In this document: piece after piece, positions 49,268-60,235 of the stretch
How the letters are laid out: the number at the start of each line of letters is the position of its first letter
Position numbering within the stretch: the stretch's first letter is position 1
Notes under the pieces: model-generated
Database searches by the model: none
Told to the model about the DNA's origin: nothing
Seen by the model: only the letters and a program-made list of their open reading frames with translations
Made by a program: the position numbers and the translations under genes
From: Pelomyxa schiedti
Taxonomy: Eukaryota; Evosea; Pelobiontida; Pelomyxidae
Length of the DNA: 64,000 nucleotides
NCBI GenBank assembly: GCA_020536535.1
Contig: JAHLWZ010000427.1
Location: forward strand, 18,541-82,540
Reading direction: 5' to 3'

Positions 49268-51445
49268 TTACTTTGAGGGATACAGGAATGAGGATAGATC
49301 AGGGTGTGTGGCTAGTGTCTGGACCGCGAATGCAGTTGCTTTGGAAAGATAGACTAATCCTTCAGTGTTGATGTTGAGAAGAGAATCGCAGTATCTATGA
49401 TAACAGGGGTCATAACTGCATGGAAAGGGAGTTTGTTAGAGTGACTAATTCGCATTTAGCTTACGGCGTATCAACTAGTCCACCAAACATGCTTCTTTCC
49501 TCGAAAGTTTTCTTCACATCTTTGTCCATGGTGTGAGTTGGGATCGAATAATCGAAATGTGATTAACTAGTCCCGGCCTCGGCTCCATTTGATGGTATAC
49601 CAACTTCAATGAAAGGACCATAATCTGAGCCTCCAAAATCATGTACAACATATCCACCGGCTGTATTATTCAAGTAGCCACCAAGAAGGTGCTGTTCTGT
49701 AGTTACAGACCAATTTCCTTTCGAGAAAGTTCACCTCTAGGGTAGTACAGCCCTCTTTTACTCTTTCGTCTCCAATAGCACTTGATCCACTGTGTAGTCT
49801 ATTTGCGTAATTTGGGCTTCCCAACATGTCCAAGTTGATATCTGGAGTGTTAAGAAAAGCGGAGAAACAAGTAACTCTCAAATCACGAACGAAAGGATAT
49901 ATGCTGCGACGGTGTATGGGTAACTTTGTCTGTTCTACTTGAGGAGTTAAGAAGTAAGGAGAAGAAATCTTTAGTTTGGCTAAACCTGGATGTAACTCTT
50001 AGAGCCTTGTAATCCATTTTCCTCTGCCCCCCAGAAGGCAAATACCACTTTATTGATAAGTTCACGAAATGTTCTATTCCAGGGAAGATTACCATATTAT
50101 GTGAGGTTGTGGCAGGCATACTTCGAAGACTTGAAGTGAATTGCCATTTCCAAAAGAGCACTCGCACCACTTTTTGTAATTATTATTGGAATCGTAGGCC
50201 CTGACGTACCTTCCATTATCGTTGATTCCCGGTCCTTGAGCTCCACCATCCAGATGAGCTCCTACCACAACAGCACGTGATGCGTTTCCCTTAGGATAGA
50301 TAAGCCAAAATAAGCAGGCGATTTCCTACTGTTGTTGTTTCAGCAAGAATATTGGTGGAGGATCCAATCAAGTATTCCGTGATTACCTAGAGCAGTGAAA
50401 AAAAACCAAATGACAATAGTTACTAACATTTAAGCTCAATAGTATATCACTCTCTTTGGTTAATTGCACACCCACTGAAAAGGATAGCCCAAAAACTGGA
50501 ATTGAACAACCTCCAGTGGAGACGTTATATGGGCCACTCTCTGTATCCGAATTGTAAATCAACACGGCACTTGCGGAATTTCTGAAATTCAGATTAGATG
50601 AAGATAACAACTGGCCTGCTACTGCAGTGCTAGAGTAAGCTTTTCATTGATGGTACAATTCCCTCGGTAAATAAGGGCAATATTTCCTACAGAGAAACCT
50701 GAACTCTGTTACTCACGGTTCTATGCAAAGATACACCTACAGACCTGCGTAATCTTGTTGACAGCATCCCAGGTTTTGGATTACGCTGAGTGGAGCAGTG
50801 AAATTCCCACTCGCACTGAACTTGAGTACAGTAAAGTCATCCACAAACGAGAATGTTATAGGGGTTGGTTGCACTTCACTCAGTTCTGGTGTGCCAATAA
50901 CCGTCCAGTACGAGAAGGAGAATGTCTGTGTGCTGATTGCCAATCCAGAATCTTCCAGTTTTTTCATAACGTAGCTCATAGATTCATTGAAGCTATTGGA
51001 ACAGAATCAGGGAAAAAACCCTTGAATACAGCTGTATTCAAACCCTAAAGTGAATGAAGCACGGGTTCCGCCAGTGGAGTCAGCAATTTCCTGCAGTTTT
51101 TCCAAGTGATTCCACAATCCCTCGAGTTCTATTGTATCCACAAGGTCATGTTTGCTGCGGTTTTGTCGAACAAACAGTGCTGCACCAAAACGTCAATGAC
51201 GCCTAGTAACTGGGGAGAAAACAAAATAAAATAAACTTCTCACCAGTTGCAGCACAGAGTATAACAATAGTTACCCCAACTGCTGCAACCACAGTTAGAA
51301 TCAAACTGTTTCTTAGCATTCGATTGCATTTTGGTTTGCCTGTGCACCCACAATGGCGGTCTGGCTGTACGCTCTGCGAGGTGCTAGTGCCCACTGACAA
51401 TTCCTCGTACTTCATTGCAGCCATCTGAGGTTTCTTGAAATTCAA
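49268..51445 (-). CDS. M28-family aminopeptidase, type II membrane protein
   Basis: M28 enzymes are di-zinc exopeptidases. The N-terminus (51445; 51424 and 51415 also possible) has a cytosolic stretch with CGCTGKPKCN and one transmembrane helix, LILTVVAAVGVTIVILCAA. The lumenal part includes KLEDSGLAISTQTFSFSYW (about 50950). The catalytic domain shows VGAHLDGGAQGPGINDNG with the first zinc ligands (about 50260) and VVFAFWGAEENGLQGS with the catalytic Glu pair (about 50050). It continues with NLDMLGSPNYANR (about 49830), GGSDYGPFIEVGIPSNGAEA (about 49630) and DTPYDPCYHRYCDSL (about 49410), ending SSFLYPSK. This layout resembles the Streptomyces-type and eukaryotic vacuolar aminopeptidases. 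The stop lies only 59 bp before the start of the downstream GTPase-Hint gene. Confidence 0.87.
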
Positions 51446-51772
51446 ATTGGGTTTGAAAGAACCAACCGATAACTTTTCCCCAGAGTCTGATGACCTGCCT
51501 AATGTGGAGAATGGGAAGCTTCACAAAGGGCCCCAACACCCACAGGACACACTGTGCCAGCCAAACAGATAGTGACTTGCACTGAAATCGTCGAGATGTC
51601 TGACAGTGGGCAAGGAGGAAAGCCTCAGTTGGTTTCCTATGAAAGCCGCACGACACTTGTAGAGCGCCGCAACACTGAGAGGTAATTCCTAATTCTCCAC
51701 GCCAAACGGAACCCGAACCGGCGCATCTCTGCACTCTGAATTACAAGTTTAAAAGATTTCGGAAATTACGAA

Positions 51773-53167
51773 ATGGACCGTGTTGTAGCGCTCATTGTCG
51801 ACAACGACATCGGGGAGCTCAGAAGGCACCTGCAGAGGCACCCAAGGGCACTCACCACCCGCACGAGCCGCGACCCCCACGACGGCATGCTGGGGCCGCG
51901 GCCGCCGTGGTCCCTCGAGATCTACCCCGTGCACACGGCGACCCCCCTGCACATCGCCTGCGCGCTGGGCCGCGAGGCCATCGCGGTCCTGCTGGTGGCC
52001 GAGTTCGGCGCGGACCCCTGCGCCGAGTCGCACGGCTGCGGGCGCCCCCTGCACGCCGCGTGCCTGGCGGGCTGCGCGGCCCTGGTGTCCTACCTGCTGT
52101 CCTTCGAGTCGTGCCGCGCCCACGTCAACTCGCCGGTGGCGTCCTACTCGTCGACGTTCCCGCTGCAGCTGGCCGCGATCGCGTGCAGCCGCGACTGCGC
52201 CCGCCACCTGATCGCCGCGGGCGCCAACGTCAACGAGGCCATGCTGGCCGGCGGCGGCACGACCCTCGCGGCGCAGGTCCTGAACCCCGTCATCGAGCTC
52301 GCCGCGGGCCCCACGACCGCCGCCAAGCTGGAGATGGTGCAGTACCTGGTGGAGAACGGCAGCAAGGTCACGCGGGAGCTCGTGAACCTGGTGGGGAGCA
52401 AGCTGGGGGCCCAGGGAGGGGGCGGGGGGTCGACGGCGAGCGGGGAGAAGGCGCTGGCGTGGATGCTGGAGAGGCTCGAGGGGGGCATTGAGAGCATGGA
52501 CTTTATTGGCGCCGTGAGGTCTGGCAACACGACGCTGGTCAGCTTGTTGCTGGCCGAAGGGTGTGATCCTAACCGTAGGTACGTATGTGATTGTGATTGT
52601 GATTGTGATTGTGAGGGATAAAAATGGGGGTGTGTGCTTGATTCTATTTCTGACACTGCGGGAAGTGATGGGAACTGGTCTGCTTTGCACCACGCTTCTC
52701 GCTCGCCTGGAGGCACTGCGCAGATGACAGAGCTGCTGCTCAAGGCAGGGGCCGATCCCCACGCCACTACCAGAGCCGGCAAGACAGCCGCAGAGATGGC
52801 CGATCCCCCCCTTCGCAAGCTGATTGAGGATTGGATAGAAAATTCAGAACCACAGGTTCAACCACCCAGCCGCACACAGCCAAGTCCATTGAGGCGAAGT
52901 GGACCCCAAACCACAACCACAACCGGAACTGGAACTGGAGCACTAACAGTCTCAGGAACCGGAACCGGAACAGGAACAGGAACAGGAGCGCCAGCAACCA
53001 ACAAACCACCTGCTGCCCAAGCACATCTCCCGGACCTCTACCCCTCGGGAATGCAGGCCTTAGCAGACATGGGCTTCATTGACAAGGCTGCTTGTGCAAA
53101 TGCTCTCAGGACTACACGTGGAGATGTGGAGGCGGCCTTGGGTCTTCTCCTTCAAATGAGTGATTGA
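51773..53167 (+). CDS. Ankyrin-repeat protein with C-terminal UBA domain
   Basis: Exons 51773-52578 and 52666-53167 give 435 residues. Ankyrin repeats include TATPLHIACALGREAIAVLL, GRPLHAACLAGCAALVSYLL, CARHLIAAGANVNEAML, GNTTLVSLLLAEGCDPN and, in exon 2, NWSALHHAS and ELLLKAGADPHATTRAGKTA. A Thr/Gly repeat linker (about 52910-53000) leads to a UBA domain, MQALADMGFIDKAACANALR followed by GDVEAALGLLLQ. UBA domains bind ubiquitin, so this is probably a ubiquitin-binding adaptor. Exon 1 is extremely GC-rich with C or G at nearly every third codon position, whereas exon 2 is not. The 87 bp intron holds a hexanucleotide repeat. Confidence 0.9.
52585..52612 (+). repeat. TGTGAT hexanucleotide microsatellite in an intron
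   Basis: About 4.5 copies of TGTGAT follow the donor site inside the intron of the ankyrin-UBA gene. Confidence 0.9.
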
Positions 53168-53276
53168 ATAGCCAGTATTGTAAAGGTAGATCGCAAGCCG
53201 TAGACTTTTGTTTGAAAAAACACTTGGCACTTGGTTTTTTTTTGAACAGAACTCTTTGTTGTTTACACGTTTCGTT

Positions 53277-55199
53277 TCACGAACGAGAGTGGTGATGGTC
53301 TCCCCTATGATCTCTATGGTGCTTGTTGGCTCTGGAACTGTACTCCTCACGGCTGGGGCGCGACGAGGAAGCGGATGAAGATGATGAGGCTGAGGGTGCT
53401 GGTGAGGGCTCAATGGTTTCTGGGCGAGGAGCTGGTGGGGGGGCATTGGTGGAATGGTGATGATGGTGGGAGGCTCGAGGCCGTTTAGGTTCCGGAGGCT
53501 CCAGTTCGAGCTGATCAGTTGGCTTTGGATTGCCTCTTTTTCTGGATTCGTCCCTCTCATTAGACTCTGCATGTGAATGACAGTCAGCAGGTGCCTTGGA
53601 GGATGGGGATGTGGATGTGGATGTCGATGTGGTTGTGGATGTATTTGTTGATGTTGAGGTGGAGGTGGATGCTGTCTGGTCATCCGAGGTTCTTGGAAAT
53701 GATTCTGTATCGGCGTTTGGAGGCAATGTGGGTTGAGGAGTTTCTGGTTGTGTATGTACATGGGTGCGAGATTTGGTATGAGAAGGCGAATGTGACCGTG
53801 ACCTTGATCGAGATGAAGAGTCAGAGTCTGAGGACGAGGACGAGGATGAGGATGAGGATGATGACGAAGAACGCCTTCTTTTATGCTTGTGTTTGTGCTT
53901 ATGCTTGCTTTTTTCTTTATGGTCATGACCTTTCTCCCTTCTCTTTTCCTCTTCTCTGAATCGTCTGTTTCATTGTTAGATGGTGTTTAACTTCTTAAGA
54001 ACATACTTGAGCAAGAGCTTTTTCTGTTTTTTAGAGAGTGATGCCAAAAATATTTTTTCAGGGTCCTCTTCCTCAGCCTCGGGATCAGAGCCAACAAGAT
54101 CGCCTTGTTGAGCCCATTCCCCTACAGAGAGTAAAGAGACAAACTTGAATTACGATGGAATTACCAGTTTTGAGAAGTAAGTGATGATCTAATTGTACGA
54201 TAGGTTTAGGGACAGCACTGATGAGCCCTGCTAGGAGACGGGGTTGCACGGGAACCTGAGGAGGTAAAGGAGTGGGCGTTGGTGCAACGGGTGGGACAGG
54301 TTGGCTTTGCTGCTGCATGGTTTGAAGTGTTAATATCTTTCCCACAGACGCCATGGGGTCTTCCAATTTCTGCCTTTGCGCATCTATGTGAAATGAGAGG
54401 GAAAAACTAAGGGAATTACGGTACCATTTGGGTTGTAGTCTTTAAGAGGACACTCTCGATCTCCACTTTGATGTCCCCATGTGCCACATCTCACACACTT
54501 CACATTTCGCAACTTTTTTCTTTTGGTCATGTCTCAGGCAAAAAGAAAACTCAATACCTCCACTCCGAGTGGCTTGTGGGTTACTTTGACACTGTCAGTG
54601 TATTGACCTGTGGTAGGTGCATTTTTTAGAATTTCGAAATGTTCCTTCTGCTCCTTGATCTTTTCTTCTTCTCTTGTGAGGACGCGCTGAGCTAGGTTAA
54701 GGTTACAAAACTCCAGACTAGCAGTACAACATACATTTGTCGGTGTTCATTCCAGGAGGGGGCGCATACATGAAAGTAAGTGCCATGTGCTGCTCTTCTT
54801 TTCTTGTTTCTGCAGTAGGGCCACCGCTTTTCCTTTTTACCATTTGCCTAGTTCCAGAGAATCACTAAAGGTTAGTTGATATCATGCTTAACAAAAGGGG
54901 AAAAAAAGGGCTAAAACAATAACCAAAGGCACCCAAATAAAAATAAAAATAAAAATAAAAAAGGGAGAAAACAGTCGCACAGGTTTTTGTAGTGCTCTTG
55001 TTCCTCAGCGTATTTGCGCTCGTACTCCTGCTGCCTCCTGGCCTGGTCTTTGGCCTTCTCCTGTGCCATGAACAACTTACGCTGGTTGGCCACTGTTGTC
55101 ACATGCCAGCTCTGTGTGGGAAACCCACGTAAGACCACACTCTATAGCCACGTGTCTTACCTTTGTATTAAGAAATGACAACGGCCCGCTCTTTGTCAT
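53277..55199 (-). CDS. CIR1: CIR1-like corepressor / splicing-associated protein
   Basis: CIR1 links the CBF1/RBPJ repressor and histone deacetylases in animals and is found with spliceosomes. The N-terminus, after splicing, is [13 protein letters not shown] then [20 protein letters not shown] (CIR_N domain, about 55199-54970). A zinc knuckle [20 protein letters not shown] lies at about 54510. Further on, [20 protein letters not shown] and [11 protein letters not shown] (about 54090-54010) match the conserved acidic segment before the RS-like tail. The tail is basic, with [12 protein letters not shown] and a long Ser run, then Ser/Thr/Pro-rich sequence ending RGDHHHSRS. The order of parts is that of human CIR1. 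The start codon is 177 bp from that of endonuclease V. Confidence 0.88.
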
Positions 55200-55376
55200 C
55201 TCACCTCACCCTTGGTTTGTTTTTTTTTTTAAGACGATCGAAAGTTCTTACCTGAAGGTCTTGGAGACAACTGGATATCCTCAGTGAAACGGAGTGCTGG
55301 AGGATCCTCATATCTGTGATGGCTTCAGAAGGGTCGTTGTCTTCCAGCAGGAAGGAAGTTAGACTGGGAAACTTTC
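55200..55376. promoter_or_regulatory. Divergent promoter region (CIR1 / endonuclease V)
   Basis: 177 bp between outward-facing start codons. A T run lies at 55220-55230. No specific element is recognised. Confidence 0.45.
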
Positions 55377-56715
55377 ATGGCTAGCACAGAGGCGCCCTTC
55401 GTAGTGGTGAGGAAGAAGAAAAGGGCCCGCAACAGAAAGAACAAACCCACAACTGCTACTTCCACCTCCTCCAGCACAGTTATGGGTTCCGCGGCCGAGT
55501 CTCCTCCTCCGGTTTACTGCCTAGATTATCGCACCAAACTTAGCGACCCATCGTGGGACGTCAAGCAACGCTGGATGCTGTTCGTCTAATTTCTTTTTTT
55601 TCCCACCTCCTATCCTTGGGTCTATATACTTTTTACTGTATTTGGAGAAATTGAGAAACCAATGAAACTCATTAACAGGCAACAGGTCGAGCTTCGTAAT
55701 AAGCTTATTCTAACTGATGACCACAACTGGTTCCTGCCTGGAGCTCCACCTCCACAGTTGTCTTCTGGTGTTGCTATGTGCCCACTTACACTTGTTGCAG
55801 TATGGTAAATAATCAAATACTCAATTCTTACATTAACACCAAGGGCATGGATATAAGCTTTTTCCCGGGCAGTGAAGTTGATGCCTGTGCTTCCATGGTT
55901 GTGCTGAACATGCCATCATTGTCGGTATTTTGGGCAATCGTTGTGTGCACAAACTAAATAAAATGTGCTCAGGTTGTGTTTGAAACGCACGCTCTGATAA
56001 AACTTACAGAACCCTATGTACCTGGCTTTCTCGCCTTCCGGGAAGCCCCAGCTCTTTTGGAAATACTCAAAAATGTTAGAAACACATGTCCACAGTTCAC
56101 ACCGCAGGTATGAGTAACTATGCAACTTTATGTAACAACTTTGAAAGGTAATAATGCTGGATGGGAACGGTACTCTGCACCCAAGGGGTATTTCAGTGTA
56201 TTCTCAACAAACTCATTTAACTTTCCCAAGGATTTGGATTAGCAAGCCACCTTGGAGTACTGGCTGACATACCAACTCTTGGTGTTGCCAAGGTACTTCT
56301 TGTTCCTACTTACTCCGCCTAAGATTACTTATAACAAATCACAAGACAATGATGTTTGCAGACGGTATAGGAGACACCCAAGCAAACTTCATTTTCAACC
56401 GGTTCTGTAGTTACCCGGGAACCTACGCACCGCTCATAGGGGCCACAAGAGGGTGCATAGGAGCGGTATTTTCTCCTCTTGCACCCACTATTCCACTTAA
56501 GTATCTACACCACTCCTATAATAACACCATGCGCCTAGGTTGTGAGGTCCAACAACGGTAGCAACAAGCCCCTTTATGTATCTGTTGGCCACAAGCTCTC
56601 CCTTGATACAGCAATAGCACTCACACTGCAGACATGCATACACAGAGTACCCGAGCCCACACGCCAAGCAGACCTCAGGTCCCGCAACGTTATCGCAGCC
56701 GTTCGTCACACTTGA
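55377..56715 (+). CDS. ENDOV: Endonuclease V
   Basis: Endonuclease V cleaves next to inosine (deaminated adenosine), mainly in RNA in eukaryotes. The N-terminus is basic ([20 protein letters not shown]). Conserved parts are [16 protein letters not shown] (about 55690) and [20 protein letters not shown] with the first catalytic Asp (about 55840). They continue with [19 protein letters not shown] with the catalytic Glu (about 56015-56070), [13 protein letters not shown] with the second Asp (about 56150), [20 protein letters not shown] (about 56232), and RGCIGAVF. The last exon reads [36 protein letters not shown]. At least seven exons with short introns are needed. All active-site residues are present. 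The stop at 56715 is the likeliest; a longer C-terminus by further splicing cannot be excluded. Confidence 0.93.
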
Positions 56716-56951
56716 AAAATAGCTTGCCAGCATTCAACACGTTTTGAAAACAATTTGTTTGAATGCTGTTCAAGAAAAGTCTCAGAAGACTACAACTACA
56801 ACCAGTAGTGAAGGTAGTGGAACGGAGACATCGAGGAGAGAAACCAGAAAGAAGAGCTCCAATCACAGACTGGCAAACTCAGAAAGTGATTGTTGTAAAC
56901 AGATCCTCACAAGTCAACATTAAGATAAAATAAAAAAAAACCAAACCGTCA

Positions 56952-57485
56952 ATGCCTAGTGGAAGATCGTTGTGGTTGTTTGCCGTGGTTGTGGTCGTAG
57001 TGTTGAGTGGGATGTTGGTAGTGGCGATACCGGCTCCTCCGATCGTTTATTCTGCCGTCGTTGTAAACGCGAAGACGCAGTACTGCGTTCCTGTCACTGC
57101 GTACGTCACTTACACTGTGCGCAACAACGTCAAAGTCGTGAGGTCTGGTGATGTGGCATGCGGCTCAAACATGACTTTTGAAGGGCACACTTACTCTGAA
57201 GGTTGTTTGTTTTTTTTTGTTGTTGTGGAGTTGCATTTTCATATTAACTTAGGGACTGCTACGTTTGCTGGCATTGTTACGAAAATTGAGGCCAAAACTG
57301 CTTCGGGAGACTATGTTTCTATGGACGCTCCTTTCGATGTACTTCTTCCTATCGAATGTTTCCATTTACAAATACACAAACAGGTTGATTCTCCTAGGAG
57401 GAACATCATTTTTGAGGTAAGGGGTTCTGGCGTCACTGGAAACACCCGGGACACTCAGCTCACACTTACACAAATAAGTCGCTAA
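56952..57485 (+). CDS. Small secreted protein, unknown function
   Basis: The N-terminus carries a strong signal peptide (LWLFAVVVVVVLSGMLVVAI). A 51 bp T-rich intron (57202-57252) is in frame and, if read through, would insert an unlikely hydrophobic stretch. Removing it gives 160 residues. The mature part has two cysteines (TQYCVPVTAYVTYTV, DVACGSNMTF) and beta-rich sequence (ATFAGIVTKIEAKTASGDYV; NIIFEVRGSGVTGNTRDTQL). No family is recognised. A preceding A run (56929-56940) resembles other start regions here. Confidence 0.7.
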   Translation: MPSGRSLWLFAVVVVVVLSGMLVVAIPAPPIVYSAVVVNAKTQYCVPVTAYVTYTVRNNVKVVRSGDVACGSNMTFEGHTYSEGCLFFFVVVELHFHINLGTATFAGIVTKIEAKTASGDYVSMDAPFDVLLPIECFHLQIHKQVDSPRRNIIFEVRGSGVTGNTRDTQLTLTQISR

Positions 57486-57568
57486 GCACCAGCGAAAGAT
57501 ACAAGACTTGTGATGTGAATAGTACCAAAAAAAAAAAATAACTTGTGTCTTTAAAAATGGTTTGTTTC

Positions 57569-60068
57569 TTAGTCTGAAGGAGGTGTAAGGCCATTCTTAA
57601 CCGGCTCAAGGCACTCTGCAATCACAGCACTCACTATGGCCTTCAGGTCGGCATCAATTCTTGCCTTCTCTGCATAGGGCCCACCAAGTTCAATATCTAG
57701 GAGGAAGGTATTAGATTACGGAAATTGGAATAATAGCAGGAACACTTACAGTATTTCAGCTTTGGTTCTGTTCCACTGCCCCTCAGAGTGGCCAAACACC
57801 CATTTTCAAAGTAGAAGGTGATCATTTGAGTGCCCCTGCTCACCGGGAGTACTGGGACATTACCTGGCTTGGTAGTATCATATCCGACAGTAAGGTCTCG
57901 CACATTCACCACCCTAAAGCCACCTATGGAGGCAGGGAAGGTTGTGGAATTTGGTGTGCCTCCTCGAATTCGGTTGAAAATGGTCTCCATCAGTTTGGGA
58001 TCATAGCAGAAGAAATACCGATTGCAGGAGGAGAAATAGCCATACCTTTATGTTGGAGTAAGGATTCCACAATAAGGAAGTGGTTTTGGAAAAACCTCTG
58101 GTGAAGGAGATCGAGTTGCTGCAAGCACGTCATCCCCTTAGCATGAAGGCAATTTGCCATTTCAGCAAAGGCAGCTGCAGCACGCACACCGTCCTTATCA
58201 AGAGACATGTCTCCAATCAGAAATCCTACAGACAAATATGAGAAGTCATCTCACACGCGAGGACTGACCTATTGCCTCCTCATAAGCAAATAGGAATTTT
58301 TTCCCTTTTTGAATCAAGTCGTGAGCGGCAGTTCCCAGCCACTTGAATCCAGTTAAAGTTTCCTTAAGGTAATTTCAGTGTGACATCGTTTTTGAGGGAT
58401 AGATACATGGTAGGTAAGCCCTTCAATCTTAGCAATCGTGGGAAGTAATCGAGACGACACGGCTGTGTTGAGTACCAAACATTCCTCTGGAGGAACTGTT
58501 GGATTTGTTTCATGGAACTTAGTCCACACCCAATGGCCAAGCAAACTGCCAATTTCATTTCCATTGAAGATTTTCCAATTACCGCTGGTAAATTCGTTAA
58601 GTATGAAACATGAGAGAAAGTAGGTTTACTTGGGCATTTTTTCAGCCACGGCCAGCCGATCAGCATCGGGATCCGTGGCAAGGATCAGTGGGGAATTCTC
58701 AGAATCTGCCTTGTTCATTGACAGCTGAAGAGCACCTTTTCCTTCCTCTGGATTCGGAAACGCCACGGTGGGAAACTCCGGGTCGGGGTCGATCTAGATA
58801 GATAAGACTTTTCTTTCCGATGAAAAAGGGTTTAAACCTGCTCAGTGACTGGAATGTATGGCTTCAAGTTGAAGGATTCAAAAGCGCGACCCATATAAAC
58901 CCCTCCCACTCCATGCATTGCTGTGTATGTTATCTTCAAAGTTGAAGTTGCATTCTCTGCCCTGGTGCACATTTTCAGAACAACAAAGCACTCCACCCAC
59001 TCTCATACCTGTGGTAGCACATAGTGCTTCCAATGGTTGTGAAATACTTGCGACTCACCTCTTCAAGAGGGTCAGTAATAAGCGCTTTATTCACATTCGA
59101 GATGTCCCAGGGAACAAGGTTCTCATCAATGAGTTTTGCAATGACACCATCAATTGGGGAAACGATCTGAAACCCAAAACGAGTTACCAAAAGCCACGAG
59201 GGGATTTTTTTACCTGGCAGCCAGTGTTCCAGTACACCTTATAACCATTATCCTGTTTTGGGTTGTGGGAAGCCGTAACCATCACTCCTGCAGCAGCTTT
59301 CAAGCAGTTAACTCCAAATGGCTAGGAAAAAAGGTCTGATAAGAGACTTCCCACAACAAGTGAAAAACTTGACGCACCACAAATGGAGTTGGAACAAGAT
59401 GCGAGAAAAGGTGCACTGGAACCCCCTTTGAAGAGAAAACAGCTGCAGTGATGTCAGCATATGTCTTGGAGTTGTGTCGGCCGTCATATCTGTTACGCAG
59501 TAATTTCCGTTATTTTTGGAACAATACGCTCTATAAATTCTCACCCGACAACAACGCCGTTAGTTCGCGTGAGTTCTGGTAATAATTGCAGCAAGGCAAG
59601 ACATAAGCCCTAAATATTGTTAGCAAACAAAAATCAGTATCTCGATATTCAAACCTGTGACGCCTGTTGCACAGTAAGTTCATTCATGCAAGAGAATCCC
59701 AAAGTCATTTCCCCACGCAATCCTGCAGAAATGCACGAGTTAAAAAATCATTGAAAATAAAAATGTCATGTATTAACCAGCAGTTCCAAATGCTATTCTA
59801 TTCGCCATCCTTTTCTGTAATTCCTTCCAGTTCTCATCTGCCAACAACCTCTCAGCCAAGGCCCTTCATTTTAATCAGCTGGCGACTTTCATCACCAACG
59901 CAGAACAACATCATGAACAAAACACGCCACCGTATAAACTGTCTTTAAAACCATCTATTAAATACCACTCAAAATACTCAACCTTGTCTTTGGGTTTGGG
60001 TCCCAACTAATCCACTTTCGGGTCAATTCCGTGAGCCGGGCAACGTCGTATGTCACTGTTGCAGCCAT
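57569..60068 (-). CDS. PGM2: Phosphopentomutase / phosphoglucomutase 2 (PGM2 family)
   Basis: This alpha-D-phosphohexomutase interconverts ribose-1-P and ribose-5-P, or glucose phosphates. The start (60068) gives [20 protein letters not shown]. Family motifs in order are [25 protein letters not shown], the phosphoserine loop [19 protein letters not shown] (about 59290-59220), the metal loop [14 protein letters not shown] (about 58680) and the sugar-specificity loop [13 protein letters not shown] with [11 protein letters not shown] (about 58290-58180). The phosphate-binding end is [15 protein letters not shown] (about 57780). All catalytic loops are intact. Many introns of 45-60 bp interrupt the gene. 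The DKDGV element and overall order are typical of the PGM2 branch rather than PGM1. Confidence 0.93.
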
Positions 60069-60235
60069 GTTAAATTTTTATTTTCTTTTAAAACTTGGTT
60101 GGAATTATGAAAAACCGTTTAGAGGGCGTTTCCACGTTTTGAGGAAGAAAGTGAGGGTTTTTTCGCCCCAACCAGAAGGCGCTTGTTGTAATTAAGGGAT
60201 TTGGGTGAGTGTGGTTCTCATAGGGATTCAACACA

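Noticed and set aside
51749-52762. 337-codon minus-strand frame and other frames over the ankyrin-UBA gene
   Set aside because: Arg/Ala/Gly-biased composition typical of antisense to GC3-rich coding sequence; the plus strand has true ankyrin repeats.
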